DNA from: Candidatus Solibacter sp.
Lineage (GTDB): Bacteria; Acidobacteriota; Terriglobia; Bryobacterales; Bryobacteraceae
Assembly (NCBI GenBank): GCA_017883345.1
Contig: JADGNT010000290.1
Span: 1 to 6,572 of the forward strand
Length of the DNA: 6,572 bases
Reading direction: 5' to 3'
Of the stretch, positions 5,923 through 6,572 are shown piece after piece. A program made the position numbers and the translations under genes. Positions within the stretch are counted from its first letter, which is position 1. Every line of letters starts with the position of its first letter. The notes under the pieces were generated by a model that made no database searches, had not been told where the DNA came from, and saw only the letters and a program-made list of their open reading frames with translations.

Positions 5923-6393
5923 ATGAACAAGGTCTTTCACTTCGACGCCCCGCGCGAGAAATACCACTGCGATGCGGCCATTATCTGGTGCTTCGACAAT
6001 CGCTTTGAGCTGGGATTCCGCAAGTTTTTGAAGCGCATCGGCGTGTCCAATTCGGACCCGATCAAGATCGCCGGGGGCGCCAAGTGCCTGGCGTCGCCGG
6101 AGTTGGAAACCGAGCGCGAATTCGTGCTCGAGCAGATCCGCAAATCCATGCACCTGCACGGGACGCGGCGTGTCATCCTGATGCTGCACTCCGATTGCGG
6201 CGCCTACGGCGGGCTGGATGGCGGGTTCGGCGGCGATGCGGCGGCGGAGCGGGTGCACCACCACGAGGAATTGCGGCGCGCGGCGGAGAACCTGGTGCGC
6301 GCCATCCCGGGGGTGGAGGTGGCGGGCTACTTTGTGGATTTCCAGGGCGTCTGGGAGGCGGACCTGGCGCTCGCGCCAGCGGCTGCAAAGTAA
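5923..6393 (+). CDS. Compact beta-carbonic-anhydrase-like protein
   Basis: This is a 156-residue soluble protein with the metal-site pattern of beta-class carbonic anhydrases. C23-F-D25-N-R27 matches the CxDxR motif, whose Cys is a zinc ligand and whose Asp-Arg pair is catalytic. H89-S-D-C92 in VILMLHSDCGAYGG matches the HxxC zinc motif, and IKIAGGA (47-53) sits where beta enzymes have the RNAGG-type strand. If active it would interconvert CO2 and bicarbonate. It is clearly shorter than typical beta enzymes (about 200 residues or more), and the region between the two motifs is compact. A H112-H113-H114-E-E cluster follows the second motif. From memory, such short proteins are classed as putative carbonic anhydrases without much biochemistry, so another zinc-dependent role is possible. 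ATG 5923 has AAAGG 8 nt upstream. The gene is divergent from the operon and monocistronic in this window, followed by two hairpins. Confidence 0.82.
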   Translation: MNKVFHFDAPREKYHCDAAIIWCFDNRFELGFRKFLKRIGVSNSDPIKIAGGAKCLASPELETEREFVLEQIRKSMHLHGTRRVILMLHSDCGAYGGLDGGFGGDAAAERVHHHEELRRAAENLVRAIPGVEVAGYFVDFQGVWEADLALAPAAAK

Positions 6394-6402
6394 GGGTGGT
6401 GG

Positions 6403-6442
6403 GGCAGGCGCTTTCGCCTGCCAGCTCCGAGCTTCGCTCGGA
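6403..6442. terminator. Tandem perfect hairpins between convergent genes (terminator or REP-like)
   Basis: The first hairpin is GGCAGGCG (6403-6410) with CGCCTGCC (6415-6422), an 8-bp stem and 4-nt loop. The second is TCCGAGC (6426-6432) with GCTCGGA (6436-6442), a 7-bp stem and 3-nt loop. They begin 10 nt after the stop of the carbonic-anhydrase-like gene and lie 25 nt beyond the stop of the convergent PD40 gene. Neither is followed by a T-run, so rho-independent termination is uncertain. The pair of GC-rich palindromes also fits a dispersed REP-type element. Confidence 0.6.
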
Positions 6443-6467
6443 TGCACAAGACGGAGCCTTATGCCAC

Positions 6468-6572
6468 TCACTTCCACTTCGCCGTGAAGATGTTGAACTC
6501 GTAGCGCTCCTTGGCGTCCTTGTCGGAGCAAAAGACCAGCGTCTTGCCGTCCGGCGAGAACTCCGGGAACGA
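6468..6572 (-). CDS. C-terminal end of a PD40 (TolB-type) beta-propeller protein, partial
   Basis: Only the last 34 codons and the stop (TGA at 6470-6468) are inside the window; the rest lies beyond the right edge. The fragment contains FPEFSPDGKTLVFCSDKD, a classic PD40 propeller-blade motif (FSPDGK-hydrophobic-VF-S), and ends FNIFTAKWK. In the family this blade closes a TolB/WD40-like beta-propeller, usually in a periplasmic or secreted protein. Nothing can be said about N-terminal domains, a signal peptide or an enzymatic domain fused to the propeller. The gene converges on the carbonic-anhydrase-like gene. Confidence 0.85.
   Translation of the reverse strand, partial: SFPEFSPDGKTLVFCSDKDAKERYEFNIFTAKWK

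Overview
This window comes from a GC-rich bacterial chromosome. It holds seven protein-coding genes plus the 3' end of an eighth, and I see no insertion sequence, CRISPR array, tRNA or rRNA. A PD40 (TolB-type propeller) tail, a proline-rich lipoprotein, an NtrB-like sensor kinase and GC-rich palindromes between genes suggest an Acidobacteriota genome, perhaps a Solibacter/Bryobacter relative. That assignment is inference from general resemblance, not proof.

Left end (1-828). A plus-strand gene (61-714) encodes a small HEAT/ARM-like helical-repeat protein. It converges on the minus-strand operon across a 114-bp spacer (715-828) that is built from nested inverted repeats and probably acts as a terminator or interspersed repeat.

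Centre (829-5872). Five minus-strand genes form one tightly packed transcription unit. In transcription order they are: a 183-aa protein of unknown function with a C-terminal membrane segment (5872-5321), an NADPH:quinone oxidoreductase (5317-4346), a transmembrane PAS sensor histidine kinase (4342-2510), a proline-rich lipoprotein (2506-1901) and an M24B Xaa-Pro peptidase (1911-829). The first three junctions have an identical layout, TGA-NNN-ATG, so the first four genes share one reading frame with only a stop codon and one spacer codon between them. The last junction is an 11-bp overlap with a GTG start and a good Shine-Dalgarno. Co-transcription and translational coupling are therefore likely. 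The functional link is not obvious: a quinone reductase, an envelope sensor, a lipoprotein and a cytoplasmic peptidase could together belong to an envelope or redox stress response, but that is inference. No response regulator for the kinase is present.

Right end (5873-6572). A 50-bp divergent intergenic region separates the operon from a plus-strand gene for a compact beta-carbonic-anhydrase-like protein (5923-6393), which keeps the CxDxR and HxxC metal-site motifs. Downstream are two perfect hairpins in tandem (6403-6442), then the convergent C-terminal end of a PD40 propeller protein that runs off the window.

No complete new system is evident. The points most worth following are the repeated in-frame stop/start junctions, the unknown 183-aa family, the compact carbonic-anhydrase-like protein and the two palindromic intergenic elements.
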